Source of the DNA: Nemertoderma westbladi
Taxonomy: Eukaryota; Xenacoelomorpha; Nemertodermatida; Nemertodermatidae
Direction of reading: 5' to 3'
NCBI GenBank assembly: GCA_032718475.1
Contig: JAUCBJ010008454.1
Location: 1 to 33,559, forward strand
DNA: 33,559 nucleotides
Positions 21,360 to 33,163 of this stretch are shown in pieces. The notes beneath the pieces are model-generated. The model made no database searches, was not told where the DNA came from, and was given only the letters and a program-made list of their open reading frames with translations. Both the position numbers and the translations under genes were made by a program. Numbering within the stretch: position 1 is the first letter of the stretch; every line of letters begins with the position of its first letter.

Positions 21360-21690
21360 GGGTACATTGTGTCAAGTACAATGAACACATCTCCCCATCA
21401 GACCTTAAACATCATTGCAGGTGTCTCAATAGTCCACCCAAGCTTGACACTTGAACAGAGCCGCATCCTCTTTTCAGGACATTGCTTTCGCCGTGAGGAC
21501 CAGCCAGTGCATAATCTTGTACTTTGGCAGCCTCATAGAGAGATAAGCATGGCGGACGGACAGCCCATGACTTTCTTGAGACGCATCTTAAAGGAAACTG
21601 TCTTTAAAATGCGGATAATCTCGCCAAAGTTAGGGGGATAGGGAGTTGTGAATTTTGTCGATATGCCGGCATATCATTCTTAATGTAGCT
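21360..21690 (+). mobile_element. LINE 3'-end fragment (same family as 27945-29248)
   Basis: The frame at 21369-21641 carries LTLEQSRILFSGHCFRRED and HNLVLWQPHRE, the C-terminal tail seen also on the minus strand at 31071-31439. The lead-in tcaagtacaatg matches 29159-29170 in the longer copy. It is truncated at both ends. Confidence 0.75.
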
Positions 21691-24420
21691 CCCGGCCATC
21701 GTGTCTATAGATAAATAGGGAGCTTATTTAAAAAATGGAACCCTGCAAATAACAGAGGGTGTGCGCGTGTGGATACCCTAATGGGACATCATTCTGAAGA
21801 AATAAATTTGTAACACGTGTGCTAAAATCAAACTAGAATAAAAAATCAATCGTTGCAAAAATCAAACTATAATCTGTGGTATTGTCTTTCGTTTATTGTT
21901 TTGGTTATAATACAATAGTACCGTAAGCTGTTCCTTTGCTTTAAATATGAGGATCACGATTTCCCAAAGAATAATTTGTACCTTGAAAGTATATATCTCA
22001 AAAGCAATAAATACATTTTGGATTTTGTTTCACCCAGGAATTATACAACAGAATATTTCAAAATATAGCTGATAATCAATTTCAATATATTTATGTATAT
22101 AAATCGCGTGTTATGATTGATTGTTACCTGTCAGGAAAGCTAATTTAACGCTGAGAGAATTTCCGCTAATAATTGATGGTTTTCCTGGAGATTTTATCAA
22201 ATTAATTAGTGTTTATAATTAGCGATGGACCGGATTTAGGTTACAGGAGTTGAGTACTACTGTTCGCACTGCTGTCCAATTGCTTTTCTTCAGAAACATT
22301 GTTACTAATTGGGGGTACATACTTGTATTAGCGGAACCACCTCACCACGCCACTATATCAATAATATGTTTACTTCCAACTCAATCTGCTAAAGGATGTT
22401 TTTTTACAATTAAATTGTAAATATTTCTTAAATTCCCAGAAAGGATAAGGCATAATACACCCGACAGATTTAGTGTTGAGCACAGTTGGTCATCCATCAG
22501 ACATACACAAATAATCTGGTATAGTTTAAAAATATGCTAATTGTGTGTTGTACGTTACACCGTGTGTGTTGCGATATATAACTACATAAACAATGTTTTT
22601 ATCCGCATAAATACTAAAAAATCCATCAAGAAAAGGACTATTATTCGATAAAAAAAAAGTATGCGGAAAACACCACATTTTCTCACTCATTTTCAGGTTA
22701 GCGAAAGTCATTATTCTGTCCGTGTTGTTGAGTTTTACACGAGTTACCAAGAATTTTAGCACGAGCGAATGTCAACGAGTGAAAATTTTCGCTATAGGGG
22801 AGAATTTCGCTAAAGAAAATGAGTGGGAAAGAGTGTTTCCTTTAAGTTTTTATTTGAAAAAAAAACATCACCAGCGTTATCAACATTGTTTCCGTGGTTT
22901 TCACAGGCAGAAGTTCCCGGCCCTCGAATTACCACAAAAATCCGAAAAAGTCAAAAGATACCAAAAGACTCTAAAATAGTCAAAAACTTTTTTTATATTC
23001 CGTTCCCTTACCAGCTTACAGTTAATAAGGTATTTTTAAAGTTTTTTGGGGCATTATGGTGTTGGTGTATTTTGGGTAGGCTATTTCGTAGTTCCCAAAT
23101 CTCCCGAAAACACGCTGCGTCATTCTCCTCATTAAAATTGTGAAGCATGTTCAGATCGTCACGAAGGATGTTACTATTACTGTATTAGGACTGTTTTAGA
23201 CAATGTCCGGTGTCGCTGCCATTCTGCTGGATGGGCCAGGCATATTCAAGTACCGGTATTATGAATATACAATACTGCTGAAGTACTTGTAACATGTAAC
23301 TGCTTTTTACACATTGTAGCCTACACTATGTCAGTCTGTCTGTACCTGTATGGCAGGGTCGAAATTCCGTACCGGTCCCGGTAAAAACAATTTAGTTTCA
23401 TTTTCTTAATGTGTGAGCTGTATGTTGAAAAATTACATGTCAAATGTAGAAAGTCTTTCTTCCACTACTTTTTTACTTTTTAAACGAATTTCTGTAATAT
23501 TAGTGAGACAATGTTAGATTAATTCACTAATTTTTAAAAGAAAAAGGGATTTTTCAAATAAAATCCTCTTAATCTTATAACATTTCATTCGACGAAATAT
23601 AACCAAATTGCAGTGCAGGTAAACTAGTTGCGTAACCATGGTAATCGTGATGAGTGACGTGACCGCAACCGCAACTACAACTTACCTTTACACCCACACC
23701 AAAGCAACATGACAATGACTATATTATTTATTAGTATATATTCCCATACGTATAATGTCAATGGGATGTTGATACTTTAATAAGCCCAAAACAAATATAT
23801 GACACAAATTACCCATGCAGAAGTAACAAATGTACTGTAAAGTCTGTTCCTAGTTTTAGATTATTGTTTTGGTTTGAATAGCCCGCCACTCTGACATATT
23901 ACTTTCTCATAATAGGTACCTTAAATTAACGATAACTCAAATCGATATTCGCACCCAATTGGGAAACCGCACCCAATTGGAAATAAGCATAGGGCGAATA
24001 GAAGGGTAATCAATTGGAATATGTCAATCATTACTCCAACCAACACCTGTTTTACTTCTAAAAATCAATGAAAATTGGTAAAGTTGAACAATTCCAAACA
24101 AGTAGGATAATTTCTATCCAAATCAACAGTTTGTCGCCACTTGAAGCGAATTGCGCAAACATTGGTCACCTGAGTATAATGACCACGTCATAAAATGGAG
24201 TAATTGGAGATATGTTTTGCGAAGCAGCAATTATGGGAGAGGATTATTGGTTCATCCAGTTTATTTTACAAACGGATTTGAATTCCCATTAGAATCCGAG
24301 GTGTTATGTTACATTGTTAATGGAAGAATGCAAAAAACATAATTTGATTTATTTCATCTTGATGTCATACTATGTTGATAGTTTATTCTTGATGGAATAG
24401 TCGAATTGTGTTTATTCTTG
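21691..24420. other. Non-coding, with a long imperfect inverted repeat
   Basis: Positions 22665-22706 and 22805-22840 are inverted copies of roughly 80% identity by eye (shared core CACTCATTTTC...TTAGCGAAA) around a loop of about 98 bases. This is a hairpin or MITE-like relic. Around 23958-23989 gcacccaattgg is repeated. No gene is supported; the short frames here are chance. Confidence 0.5.
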
Positions 24421-24530
24421 ATGTGTAATTTTGTATTAACGATTTGTGATTTTGTATTAACGATGTGTGATTTTGTATTAACGATGTGTGATTTTGTATT
24501 AACGATGTGTGATTTTGTATTAACGATGTG
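24421..24530 (+). repeat. Short block of the 21-base minisatellite, about 5 units
   Basis: The unit is gatgtgtgattttgtattaac. The block opens with the same variant order as the main array: first a gtgtaatttt unit, then a gatttgtgatttt unit, then standard units. This suggests the two blocks derive from one array or from a duplicated copy. Confidence 0.92.
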
Positions 24531-24540
24531 TGGGGCGAGC

Positions 24541-25519
24541 CACGAAGTTGGCGGAGCCTTAGCGAATTGACACTGTTAGGGGGTGGGTCAATTTATGCAA
24601 ATAGTTGTCGTCGTCGTCGTTGTCGTCGTCGTCGTCGTTGTCGTCGTCGTCGTCGTCGTCGTTACGATTTTGACATGCTAATAACTTTGTCGGATTTAAA
24701 GCTGCCAAGTTGAAAATTTGTAGGTATCAATATGAGCAAAAGTTGAGATTTTTGAGAGACTTTCAGACACCATCAGTGCAATGGTCTCCCGCTAGAGGGC
24801 CACATGTCTAAACATTAAATGCCCTCCCATTTCTTTGCTTTTAATCCGTTTAAGCTGAAACTTGGCAGATATGTATTAGACCATTAGCTGTGACTTTCAA
24901 AGGAGGCGAATCCATCTGCAGTTCTCCAGTCTGCCGCTAGAGGGCCAAATGTCTGAAAGTGAAATCGTTGTCGTCGTTATGATATTGACATGCTTATAAC
25001 TTTGTCGAATTTAAAGCTGCGAAGTTGAAAATTTGTTTTGTTGAAAATCAGTTCAACAGTCACCCGCTATAGGACTACTTTATGCCTGAAAGTGAATAGA
25101 TTCTCCCGTCTCATTGATTTTAATCAGTTTAAGCTGAATCTTGCCATATATTCTGGACCACATGCTGCGTCTTTGTGGGGGGGGGGGGGGGGGGGGGGAG
25201 ATTTAATCGGTCTGCCGCTATACGACGAAATTTCTGAAAGTGAGATCCGTCGCTCATTTCGTTATCCGTTATTCAAGATGAAACTTGGCCGATGTACGTA
25301 TGTACTATTCATCCATAGGCTGTGTCTTTGTGGGGCTGGAGACCCTAATCCATCTTCAGTTCTCACTATACCGCTAGAGTCAGAAATGTCTGAATAGAAA
25401 TGAAAGAGGTAAAAAGTGATTAGGCGAAATCTGCTTAAAATTTGCTAATACAGTAATACTTTCGAATTAGTACTTAAATTAAATTTAAGTCACGTGCTGC
25501 GCGAAGGCCCCACTTCGTG
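24541..25519. mobile_element. Segment of about 980 bases with imperfect terminal inverted repeats, between two satellite blocks
   Basis: The left end begins CACGAAGTTGGCGGAGCCTT. The right end, read on the other strand, begins CACGAAGTGGGGCCTTCGCG. These match with a few changes and a short gap. Inside are five diverged units of about 130-160 bases, each with ccgctagagg or a variant (24789, 24933, 25064, 25214, 25371) and several with tttaagctgaaacttgg. There is also a (GTC)n stretch at about 24606-24661 and a run of 22 Gs at 25177-25198. No coding capacity is seen. A non-autonomous DNA transposon is the best guess; no clear target-site duplication is visible. Confidence 0.4.
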
Positions 25520-27366
25520 TAATTTTGTATTAACGATTTGTGATTTTGTATTAACGATGTGTGATTTTGTATTAACGATGTGTAATTTTGTATTAACGAT
25601 TTGTGATTTTGTATTAACGATGTGTGATTTTGTATTAACGATGTGTGATTTTGTATTAACGATGTGTCATTTTGTATTAACGATGTGTAATTTTGTATTA
25701 ACGATTTGTGATTTTGTATTAACGATGTGTGATTTTGTATTAACGATGTGTAATTTTGTATTAACGATGTATGATTTTGTATTAACGATGTGTGATTTTG
25801 TATTAACGATGTATGATTTTGTATTAACGATGTGTAATTTTGTATTAACGATGTATGATTTTGTATTAACGATGTGTAATTTTGTATTAACGATGTATGA
25901 TTTTGTATTAACGATGTGTGATTTTGTATTAACGATGTATGATTTTGTATTAACGATGTGTAATTTTGTATTAACGATGTATGATTTTGTATTAACGATG
26001 TGTGATTTTGTATTAACGATGTGTGATTTTGTATTAACGATGTGTAATTTTTTATTAACGATGTGTAATTTTGTATTAATGATGTATGATTTTGTATTAA
26101 CGATGTATGATTTTGTATTAACGATGTGTAATTTTGTATTAACGATGTATGATTTTGTATTAACGATGTATGATTTTGTATTAACGATGTGTGATTTTGT
26201 ATTAACGATGTGTAATTTTGAATTAACGATGTGTAATTTTGTATTAACGATGTATGATTTTGTATTAACGATGTGTGATTTTGTATTAACGATGTGTAAT
26301 TTTGTATTAACGATGTGTAATTTTGTATTAACGATGTATGATTTTGTATTAACGATGTGTGATTTTGTATTAACGATGTGTAATTTTGTATTAACGATGT
26401 GCAATTTTGTATTAACGATGTATGATTTTGTATTAACGATGTATGATTTTGTATTAACGATGTGTGATTTTGTATTAACGATGTGTAATTTTGTATTAAC
26501 GATGTATGATTTTGTATTAACGATGTGTGATTTTGTATTAACGATGTGTAATTTTGTATTAACGATGTATGATTTTGTATTAGCGATGTGTGATTTTGTA
26601 TTAACGATGTGTAATTTGGTATTAACGATGTATGATTTTGTATGAACGATGTGTGATTTTGTATTAACGATGTGTAATTTTGTATTAACGATGTATGATT
26701 TTGCATTAGCGATGTGTGATTTTGTATTAACGATGTGTGATTTTGTATTAACGATGTGTGATTTTGTATTAACGATGTGTGATTTTGTATTAACGATGTG
26801 TGATTTTGTATTAACGATGTGTGATTTTGTATTAACGATGTGTGATTTTGTATTAACGATGTGTGATTTTGTATTAACGATGTGTGATTTTGTATTAACG
26901 ATGTGTGATTTTGTATTAACGATGTGTGATTTTGTATTAACGATGTGTGATTTTGTATTAACGATGTGTGATTTTGTATTAACGATGTGTGATTTTGTAT
27001 TAACGATGTGTGATTTTGTATTAACGATGTATGATTTTGTATTAGCGATGTGTGATTTTGTATTAACGATGTGTGATTTTGTATTAACGATGTTTGATTT
27101 TGTATTAACGATGTGTGATTTTGTATTAAAGATGTGTGATTTTGTATTAACGATGTGTGATTTTGTATTAACGATGTGTGATTTTGTATTAACGATGTGT
27201 GATTTTGTATTAACGATGTGTGATTTTGTATTAACGATGTGTGATTTTGTATTAACGATCTGTGATTTTGTATTAACGATGTGTAATTTTGTATTAAAGA
27301 TCTGTGATTTTGTATTAGTATTAACGATCTGTGATTTTGTATTAGTATTAACGATGTGTGATTTGA
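25516..27366 (+). repeat. 21-base minisatellite, roughly 88 units, with higher-order structure
   Basis: The consensus is gatgtgtgattttgtattaac. Three unit types dominate: gtgtgat (A), gtgtaat (B) and gtatgat (C). Left of about 26700 they alternate, often as C-A-B or C-A-B-B. From about 26710 to 27260 nearly all units are type A. The last two repeats carry a 6-base insertion (agtatt). Because 21 is divisible by 7 codons, open frames of 240-570 codons appear on both strands (VLTMCDF, SLIQNHT and NTKSHIV repeats). None has features of a gene. Confidence 0.97.
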
Positions 27367-27878
27367 TAATTATCAATTAAAAATTATGGATAAGGAGCAG
27401 TTTACAGGGCAATATATTCTAATCCAACCAAAACAATAAAGGATATAACATTTTTGAGGTTACAGCATTTAAGGGTAATCTTAGCTCGCAATTTGCCATG
27501 TTTGAAGATATTTTCCCCTGGAATGGATTTAATTCCACGAAGCGCCCCATCACCCACCCTCGCCCTCCCACTATCCAAACTGAAGTTGAAAGGCCTGTGA
27601 TTGCTGCTGTATTTAACTAAAGTAGTCCGCCTCTGTATTTCCTAAACCTTTCTTGGTAAATTGTATGATGGAAGTTAAGCCTCGCGAAATAGCATTCATT
27701 GTAGATTTTAGATAATTTCCAAAAATTAATTAATGGAAGTGCCATACTCTAGTTGAGGATCTCGGAATAACAGCGTCATTGAGCGTCAAGTTGATAGCAG
27801 CAGCTAGGCCCTTATGGTATACATAAGGCTTCATTGACAAGTGTTTTGTTATCTCTTTGGTTCTTAGGTAGGCGTACA
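27367..27878. other. Non-coding interval between satellite and LINE
   Basis: I see no gene, repeat or RNA feature here. Confidence 0.5.
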
Positions 27879-27944
27879 TAATAAACCAACTACACACAGC
27901 AACCACTGTAGAATTCTAGCTTAATTAGATTGTTAGGCTCGAAC
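27879..27944 (+). repeat. Left direct repeat flanking the LINE (target-site duplication)
   Basis: These 66 bases, starting taataaaccaactaca and ending gttaggctcgaac, recur at 29249-29324 with two substitutions and a 10-base indel. Confidence 0.85.
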
Positions 27945-29248
27945 TTTGCAGAAGTGAAGGCTGCTGCAAAGAGCATTAAGACCAATCGTGCCAGTGGAGT
28001 AGATGGTGTTCCGCCTGAGGTCTTTATCATACCTGAGTGTTTAAAGCTCATCCATCCCATCATAGTAGACATGTACCGAACAACAAGAGTCCCACAAGAA
28101 ATGAAAACAAATAAGTTGGTGCCAGTTCCCAAGAAGGTCAACCTAACACTCTATGGTTCTTTTCGGGGAATCTCATTGATCTCGATTGCTGCAAAGCTAT
28201 ACAATAGGATTCTATTAAATCGCATCAGGGATTCCATTGAGAGACTGCTCCGTGGAAATCAGAATGGGTTCCGTAAAGGTCGTTGGACCATGGAGCCCAT
28301 TTTGGCACTTAGAAGGATAATTGAAGAGTATCAGGCATCTGGCTGTTATCTTTGTTGACTTATTCAAGGCCTTTGATTCAGTCTCTCGCTCACGTATGTT
28401 CAGCATACTTTCATTATGGGATTCCTGATGAAATTATTGCAGCAATCAGATCAGTATACGATGGTACGACAACATTTGTGTCTACTGTTGATGGTGATAC
28501 AGAACCATCTTAAGTATCATGGGGAGTCCCCCAAGGCGACACACTTGCGCCATCCTTGTTCATAATTGTGGTTGACTATGTTCTACGCATGTCCTTAGAT
28601 CATCATAACGATGATGGGGTGATGGTAACTCCAACTACTGTTTCCAGAAGTCGAGGAAATCCTGCCAAGTACCTAACTGATCTAGACTTTGCTGATGACT
28701 TAGGAGTACTCTCAAAATCACGAGAGGGTGCCCATGCCCAAGGGCTCCTCAGCTCATAAGAACAGGCTGCTTCTAGTTTTGGTCTTTTATTAACTCCAAA
28801 AAGACCAAAATGTTGACAATTAACTTTGAAAGCACTCAGCAAGTCTCTGACCGGATGAGCATAAATAAGCTCAAAGGATGGTATGCTTGAGCATGTGGAC
28901 AACTTCTATTACCTGGGATCATGGATCCGGAAGTCAGGTGAGGACCTTCGAATACGTAAGGGAAAGGCATGGGCAGCCTTGAATAGGCTTTTCAGTCACC
29001 AGTTCAAGTCACCGAGAATTAATCGGAAACTTAAGGTCCGATTATTTAGAGCAGCAGTAGTTCCAGTACTCCTCTATGGGAGTCCATGCTGGGCTCTAAC
29101 TGCTGAGGACACCAAATCTTTGGATGGCACATTCACAAGAATGCTACGCCGGGTAGAGTCAAGTACAATGCACAAATCTCCAACCAGATACTATATAACA
29201 TTGGAGGTGTCTCATCTGCATGCTGCAGCATGCCGATCCTAGTAGCAG
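27945..29248 (+). mobile_element. 5'-truncated, decayed LINE between long direct repeats
   Basis: It begins inside the reverse transcriptase (KSIKTNRASGVDGVPPEV). It continues with FRGISLISIAAKLYNRILL, NQNGFRKGRW, a degraded catalytic Asp segment (FKAFDSVSR) at about 28360-28390, and LDFADDLGVLSK (FADD) at about 28682-28718. The C-terminal part has FYYLGSWIRKSGEDLR and VLLYGSPCWALTAEDT. Near 29217 the GGVS segment jumps to HLHAAACRS, so the RLRFAGH tail present in the 31021-31440 copy has been deleted. The end reads gccgatcctagtagcag, the same 3' terminus as that copy. Several frames and stops are involved, so it is dead. Confidence 0.88.
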
Positions 29249-29324
29249 TAATAAACCAACTACACGCAGCAACCACTGTATAATTCTAGCTTAATTAACG
29301 AAAATTAGATTGTTAGGCTCGAAC
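29249..29324 (+). repeat. Right direct repeat flanking the LINE
   Basis: This is the second copy of the 66-base sequence. It is 76 bases long because of an extra acgaaaatta (or because the left copy lost it). It starts exactly after the LINE's TAG-type 3' end, as expected for a target-site duplication. Confidence 0.85.
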
Positions 29325-29519
29325 TCACGAACTTCACGCTGTGTACATGTACAACCTGGACAACCTGAAAATGAAATATAAAAAAAACAAACGTTGCATA
29401 ATCTGCAGATAAAAAATAATGCAGCATAGAGGCTGTTTGGTCATTGAGTAGGAAAATCTTTTATACTCATTAAATGATCTTCCACAGTAAACCCTTCCAC
29501 TCTGTTTCCTAAATGAATG

Positions 29520-29830
29520 CCTGTTCACCACCATGGGTGATCCTGATCTTCTCTCGTAAACCATTCCACACAGTTTCAAACAGAGCCCAGCAAGATTCAG
29601 GTGGCGTCTCTGTAGGGTGATTCTGGGTTTCCATAGTTCTATAACCCCTCACGACCTCACATTGTTTATGCGAGCATCATAGGCAACCTTGTGCAGTCGA
29701 GATATTATATGCAATATATGTACCATCCAGAAACCTGGTGTCTTCAGCAGTTAGAACCCAGCATGGGTTGCCATAGAGCAGCACAAGCTCAACACTGCTG
29801 CAAGGAATAGGCGCACGTTTAAAGAGCATG
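29520..29830 (-). mobile_element. LINE fragment, minus strand, badly decayed
   Basis: On the minus strand about 29812-29734 reads LVLLYGNPCWVLTAEDT, close to VLLYGSPCWALTAEDT in the copy at 27945-29248. Further along, near 29605-29560, weaker matches to the RRxLxxAGHCxRRED tail appear. Frames are broken and the ends are uncertain. Confidence 0.6.
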
Positions 29831-31020
29831 AGATATCAGAGCTCTCACAGATTTTAGATACTAAAATAAATGCATAATGTACATTCATAGCATACCGGTG
29901 CATAAAATGTCCATAAGTATAGGGATAGGATGCACGTTTGGTTAAAATAGATTAAAAGATTCGATAAAAAAGATATGCAGTTAATGGAGATTTCATTTAG
30001 AGCTATGAAAGGGCGGACTGCAACATAAAACCAACAGAATATCAAAACACAAAACACCAAACAAAGAGATACGATAAAGTGATAAACAGTTAATTTAGTT
30101 TTTTGTTAGTGTGTGTCTGGGTTGGATATTTCACTTTCAATGACGTTTCGTAAGTAATGACGTCCATTCTTAAGTTCCTCTTTCAACTATTAAGTTTTGT
30201 CAATTTGGTATTGATATTTATGAAGAAATTTATATATTTTATTAATAGCTAACCTATGCGCAACAAGATCATTCTTTATTATAATAATATTGTATTTTCC
30301 TATTTCTGCAGTTGAACATGTTGTATATTAGTTGCGATTGGTTAAAGCGTATGATTTGTACCACACCAGGTCATAAGAGGTCAATAAGTTATACTCTGTT
30401 GTCAAGATAGAGTATTTTGCTCTTCGCCTTTCCGCATTTCCAACCAATTTCAGCCTAGTTGAGGTGTCAGTGGTATACACCCATGTATGTTGTTGAACTT
30501 CTCTCTGATTTGAAAGCATGTTTAAATTCAAAATTCATATATGGATTGATGAAGCCTATATTTGTGGCGTGTTTTTTTTGGTGTGGAACAAGTAATCTGT
30601 CAATAATTGTAAATTTGAAAGTCTAAGGCATATTACTATTGCATGTTAGGGCATGTTATTGTTTTATCATTTGTGTCTTTAGTGATCTTGTTTTTGTGGT
30701 GTCGTAGCACCTCTTACTTTACCAGGAATCATTAGCACTTCAACCAAGAAGGCCTGCACACAAGTGACCTGCATACAAGTTACCTGTATAGATAATTTTT
30801 AGTAATTTCCAACTTGAGATATGCTTCTGTGTGTGTTTGTATATATGCCAGGCCAGGATTACGAGGTATGTTGATAGACCTGATTATTGATTAAGTCTTC
30901 GAACTTAATTAATTAAATAAAATAAGCATCGGTAAATAATAATTGATACACAAAAATCTAAATTACTTTTATAAAAAAAATTGTTTTTATAGTTATTTCT
31001 GTGTAAATCAGTAATAACTC
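29831..31020. other. Non-coding interval
   Basis: Nothing recognisable is seen. The short frames lack any family signature. Confidence 0.5.
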
Positions 31021-31440
31021 TACTACTACTACTACTACTAGGATCGGCATGCTGCATTGCAGCTGCATTTCTAGGAATGCTGTGCCGGCTTGTCAACAAA
31101 ATTGCACCGCCACAACTCCCTATCACCCATGACATTTGCTAGATCATCCGCATCTTTAAGGCCTGTGTCCTTTAAGATGCGTCTCAAGAAAGTCATGGGC
31201 TGTCCACCATGCTTATTCACTCCATGAGGCTGCCAAAGTACAAGATTATGCACTGGCTGGTCCTCACGGCGAAAGCAATGTCCTGCAAAGCGGAGGCGAT
31301 TTTGTTCTAGTGTCAAGCTTGGGGGAACCAATGAGACACCTCCAATGTTATATAGTGCCTGGTTGGAGATGTGTGCATTGTACATGACACAATGAACCCG
31401 GCGTAGCATTCTCAAACCTGTAAAACATGTAAATCTCAAA
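31021..31440 (-). mobile_element. LINE 3'-end fragment with intact (TAG)n terminus
   Basis: On the minus strand the frame 31439-31071 carries RMLRRVHCVMYNAHISNQ, LTLEQNRLRFAGHCFRRED, HNLVLWQPHGV and RRILKDTGLKDADDLANV. It is followed by a short tail ending gccgatcc and then six TAG units (31040-31021). This is the most complete 3' end of this LINE family in the window. It is strongly 5'-truncated. Confidence 0.82.
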
Positions 31441-31800
31441 ACTCTATTACATTTTTTGATTTAATATTAGATTGTTGTTAAATTAATGTGAAATACTATA
31501 TTATTAACGTACGTATTGTTGTAGATTATGTACAGTAACAATTTAAAACCGTGGAAACAGGTATCCATCCCCTTGGGCCAGATGAAACCACACCACCATC
31601 AGCCTTGCTGATAAAAGGATCAGTCAAAATTGATTAGTCTAAATGTTAAATGATGGCATTTAATCATTTTTTTCTAAAATAAATGTCATAAAAAATATAA
31701 TAAAATTTATATTTAAAAATTCAACATACACAACTAAAAGGTTAATATTAAATAATGAAAAGTATGACTAATGAATTTGGACACATTTGTGGTTCCTTTT
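31441..31800. other. Non-coding interval upstream of the GPCR exon
   Basis: This is AT-rich DNA with no recognisable gene or repeat. Confidence 0.5.
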
Positions 31801-31840
31801 AATATATATAGAGCAACCCATGTTACAGCTTGAGTTTTAC
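31800..31840 (+). promoter_or_regulatory. Possible core promoter of the GPCR gene
   Basis: TAATATATATAGAG at 31800-31813 looks like a TATA box. About 30 bases on, ttttacagtcagtt contains an initiator-like TCAGT. The ATG follows about 95 bases later. It is suggestive only, given the local A+T content. Confidence 0.35.
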
Positions 31841-31930
31841 AGTCAGTTAATTTAGTTTAAACAAAGCTACTTCTACAGTATTAGTTGTATATCTTTATGT
31901 TACAAAATGTGGAGAATCTTGTGAAATAAA

Positions 31931-32361
31931 ATGAAAATGATTGATTACAATTTATCAAACTCAAATGTTTCTCCATTACCATGGCAACCAATGGGTATTG
32001 TATTCAACTCAACTATCGGCCCTGATGACGACCATAACATTGATGACACAATAACAATAACACAAATACTAATCGCTGTCATCTACGCAGTTATTTGTTC
32101 ACTTGGATTCGCTTTCAATATAATAACGGTATATTTCCTAATGTTCAAGAACAGTAAATCAACTCCGCTGGATGTGTTTATATTGTGTTTGAGTATCTCC
32201 GATGTTCTTCTACTAACCAACATGCCTCTGTACGCCGTGCATCGGAACCAACCCTACATGAATTGGCCTTTCGGAGAGATTGGTTGTCAGTTCTATTACT
32301 TTAATGACGTCATTAGCATCCTCATATGCGGATTCACCTTGACAATGATGGCCATACAAAG
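31931..32361 (+). CDS. First coding exon of a rhodopsin-class (class A) G-protein-coupled receptor
   Basis: The exon encodes 143 full codons plus two bases. The N-terminal 42 residues are extracellular with sequons (NLS, NVS, NST). TM1 (about 44-71) contains the conserved N63 (position 1.50). TM2 (about 79-103) has the LSISD motif with D91 (2.50). The first extracellular loop has W112 in the WPFG form common in peptide receptors, and C119 is the disulphide Cys of TM3. TM3 runs to MAIQ plus AG, where the exon stops at a canonical GTAAGT donor (32362-32367). The intron therefore splits the codon of the DRY-motif arginine in phase 2. It is probably a peptide-type receptor; the ligand cannot be told from three helices. 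The start could also be the Met two codons further on. Confidence 0.85.
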
Positions 32362-33163
32362 GTAAGTTTATTTTATAGCTACAATATTATTATTAGACAT
32401 ATAATAAAGCTAGTCCCAACATTCTTTCATACATAATTAACATGTACCACGAATTTGTCCAAGCAGTAATATAATACCCCAATCAGATACAACAGCTGCC
32501 GTCTTGAAGAAGTCCACGGGGAGCCAATAGTTCTATCCACTCCAGGCACTTTCGATTCCTTAAGTTAACTACTTTAGAACAACTGTCTATAGTTGAATTC
32601 CCTTTCCCTGGCAGTATATTGGCTACCTGGAGGGTCAAATATGTCGGAGTAAGTCAGATGTATATGTCAGAGGACCCTCACCACACCACACACAGCACTG
32701 CGGGAAGGAGAACCAATAGATCTTGTGGTTGGGGTGCGCCTTTCTACAGTCGGCACACTACGGCTGTTATGTCTAAAATATCAAATTTATGTATAACAAT
32801 TCAAAAAGCCATATATAGCCATGGTCAACTAACCACCCGCCCCCTCGCTACGCCTCCTTGGGTGTCCCTGTACTAATAAATATTGCATTAATTATAATAG
32901 CTCGATGGGAAAAATTTCCGAACCCAACTAACATTGTTAATTAATGCTGCATAAATTTACTTTCATATTCAAATGAATTTTCTTAATTTCTTTATGATTA
33001 TACAAAATTGAACCTGGTAACATAGATGGAGGTGGTTAATGATAGCAGATACGGAGGCAGCGGGCTGACATATTGTGTGTGATAAATCCTCCATAACATA
33101 TTAATATGACGCAACTAACACATTCTTTGCAATACTCAACCATGCACTTTAGTTCAGTTGAAT
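32362..33163 (+). other. Intron of the GPCR gene (5' part)
   Basis: It begins with GTAAGT. No continuing TM4 exon is recognisable on the plus strand before the window ends. The sequence is otherwise featureless. Confidence 0.55.

Noticed and set aside
22722-23143. Overlapping 85- and 106-codon frames
   Set aside because: They run across the arm of an inverted repeat and low-complexity A runs, with no recognisable domain.
24528-24713. Arg-rich protein over (GTC)n
   Set aside because: A trinucleotide repeat by-product with no conserved content.
25516-27366. CRISPR-like array
   Set aside because: Units are contiguous with no unique spacers, and the surrounding DNA is animal.
25474-27380. Very long open frames on both strands (240-570 codons)
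   Set aside because: They are translations of the 21-base minisatellite, whose period is seven codons. There is no start context, domain or non-repetitive part.
27879-29324. The 66/76-base repeats as LTRs
   Set aside because: They are too short, lack TG...CA ends, and the enclosed sequence is a non-LTR reverse transcriptase with a TAG-repeat 3' end.
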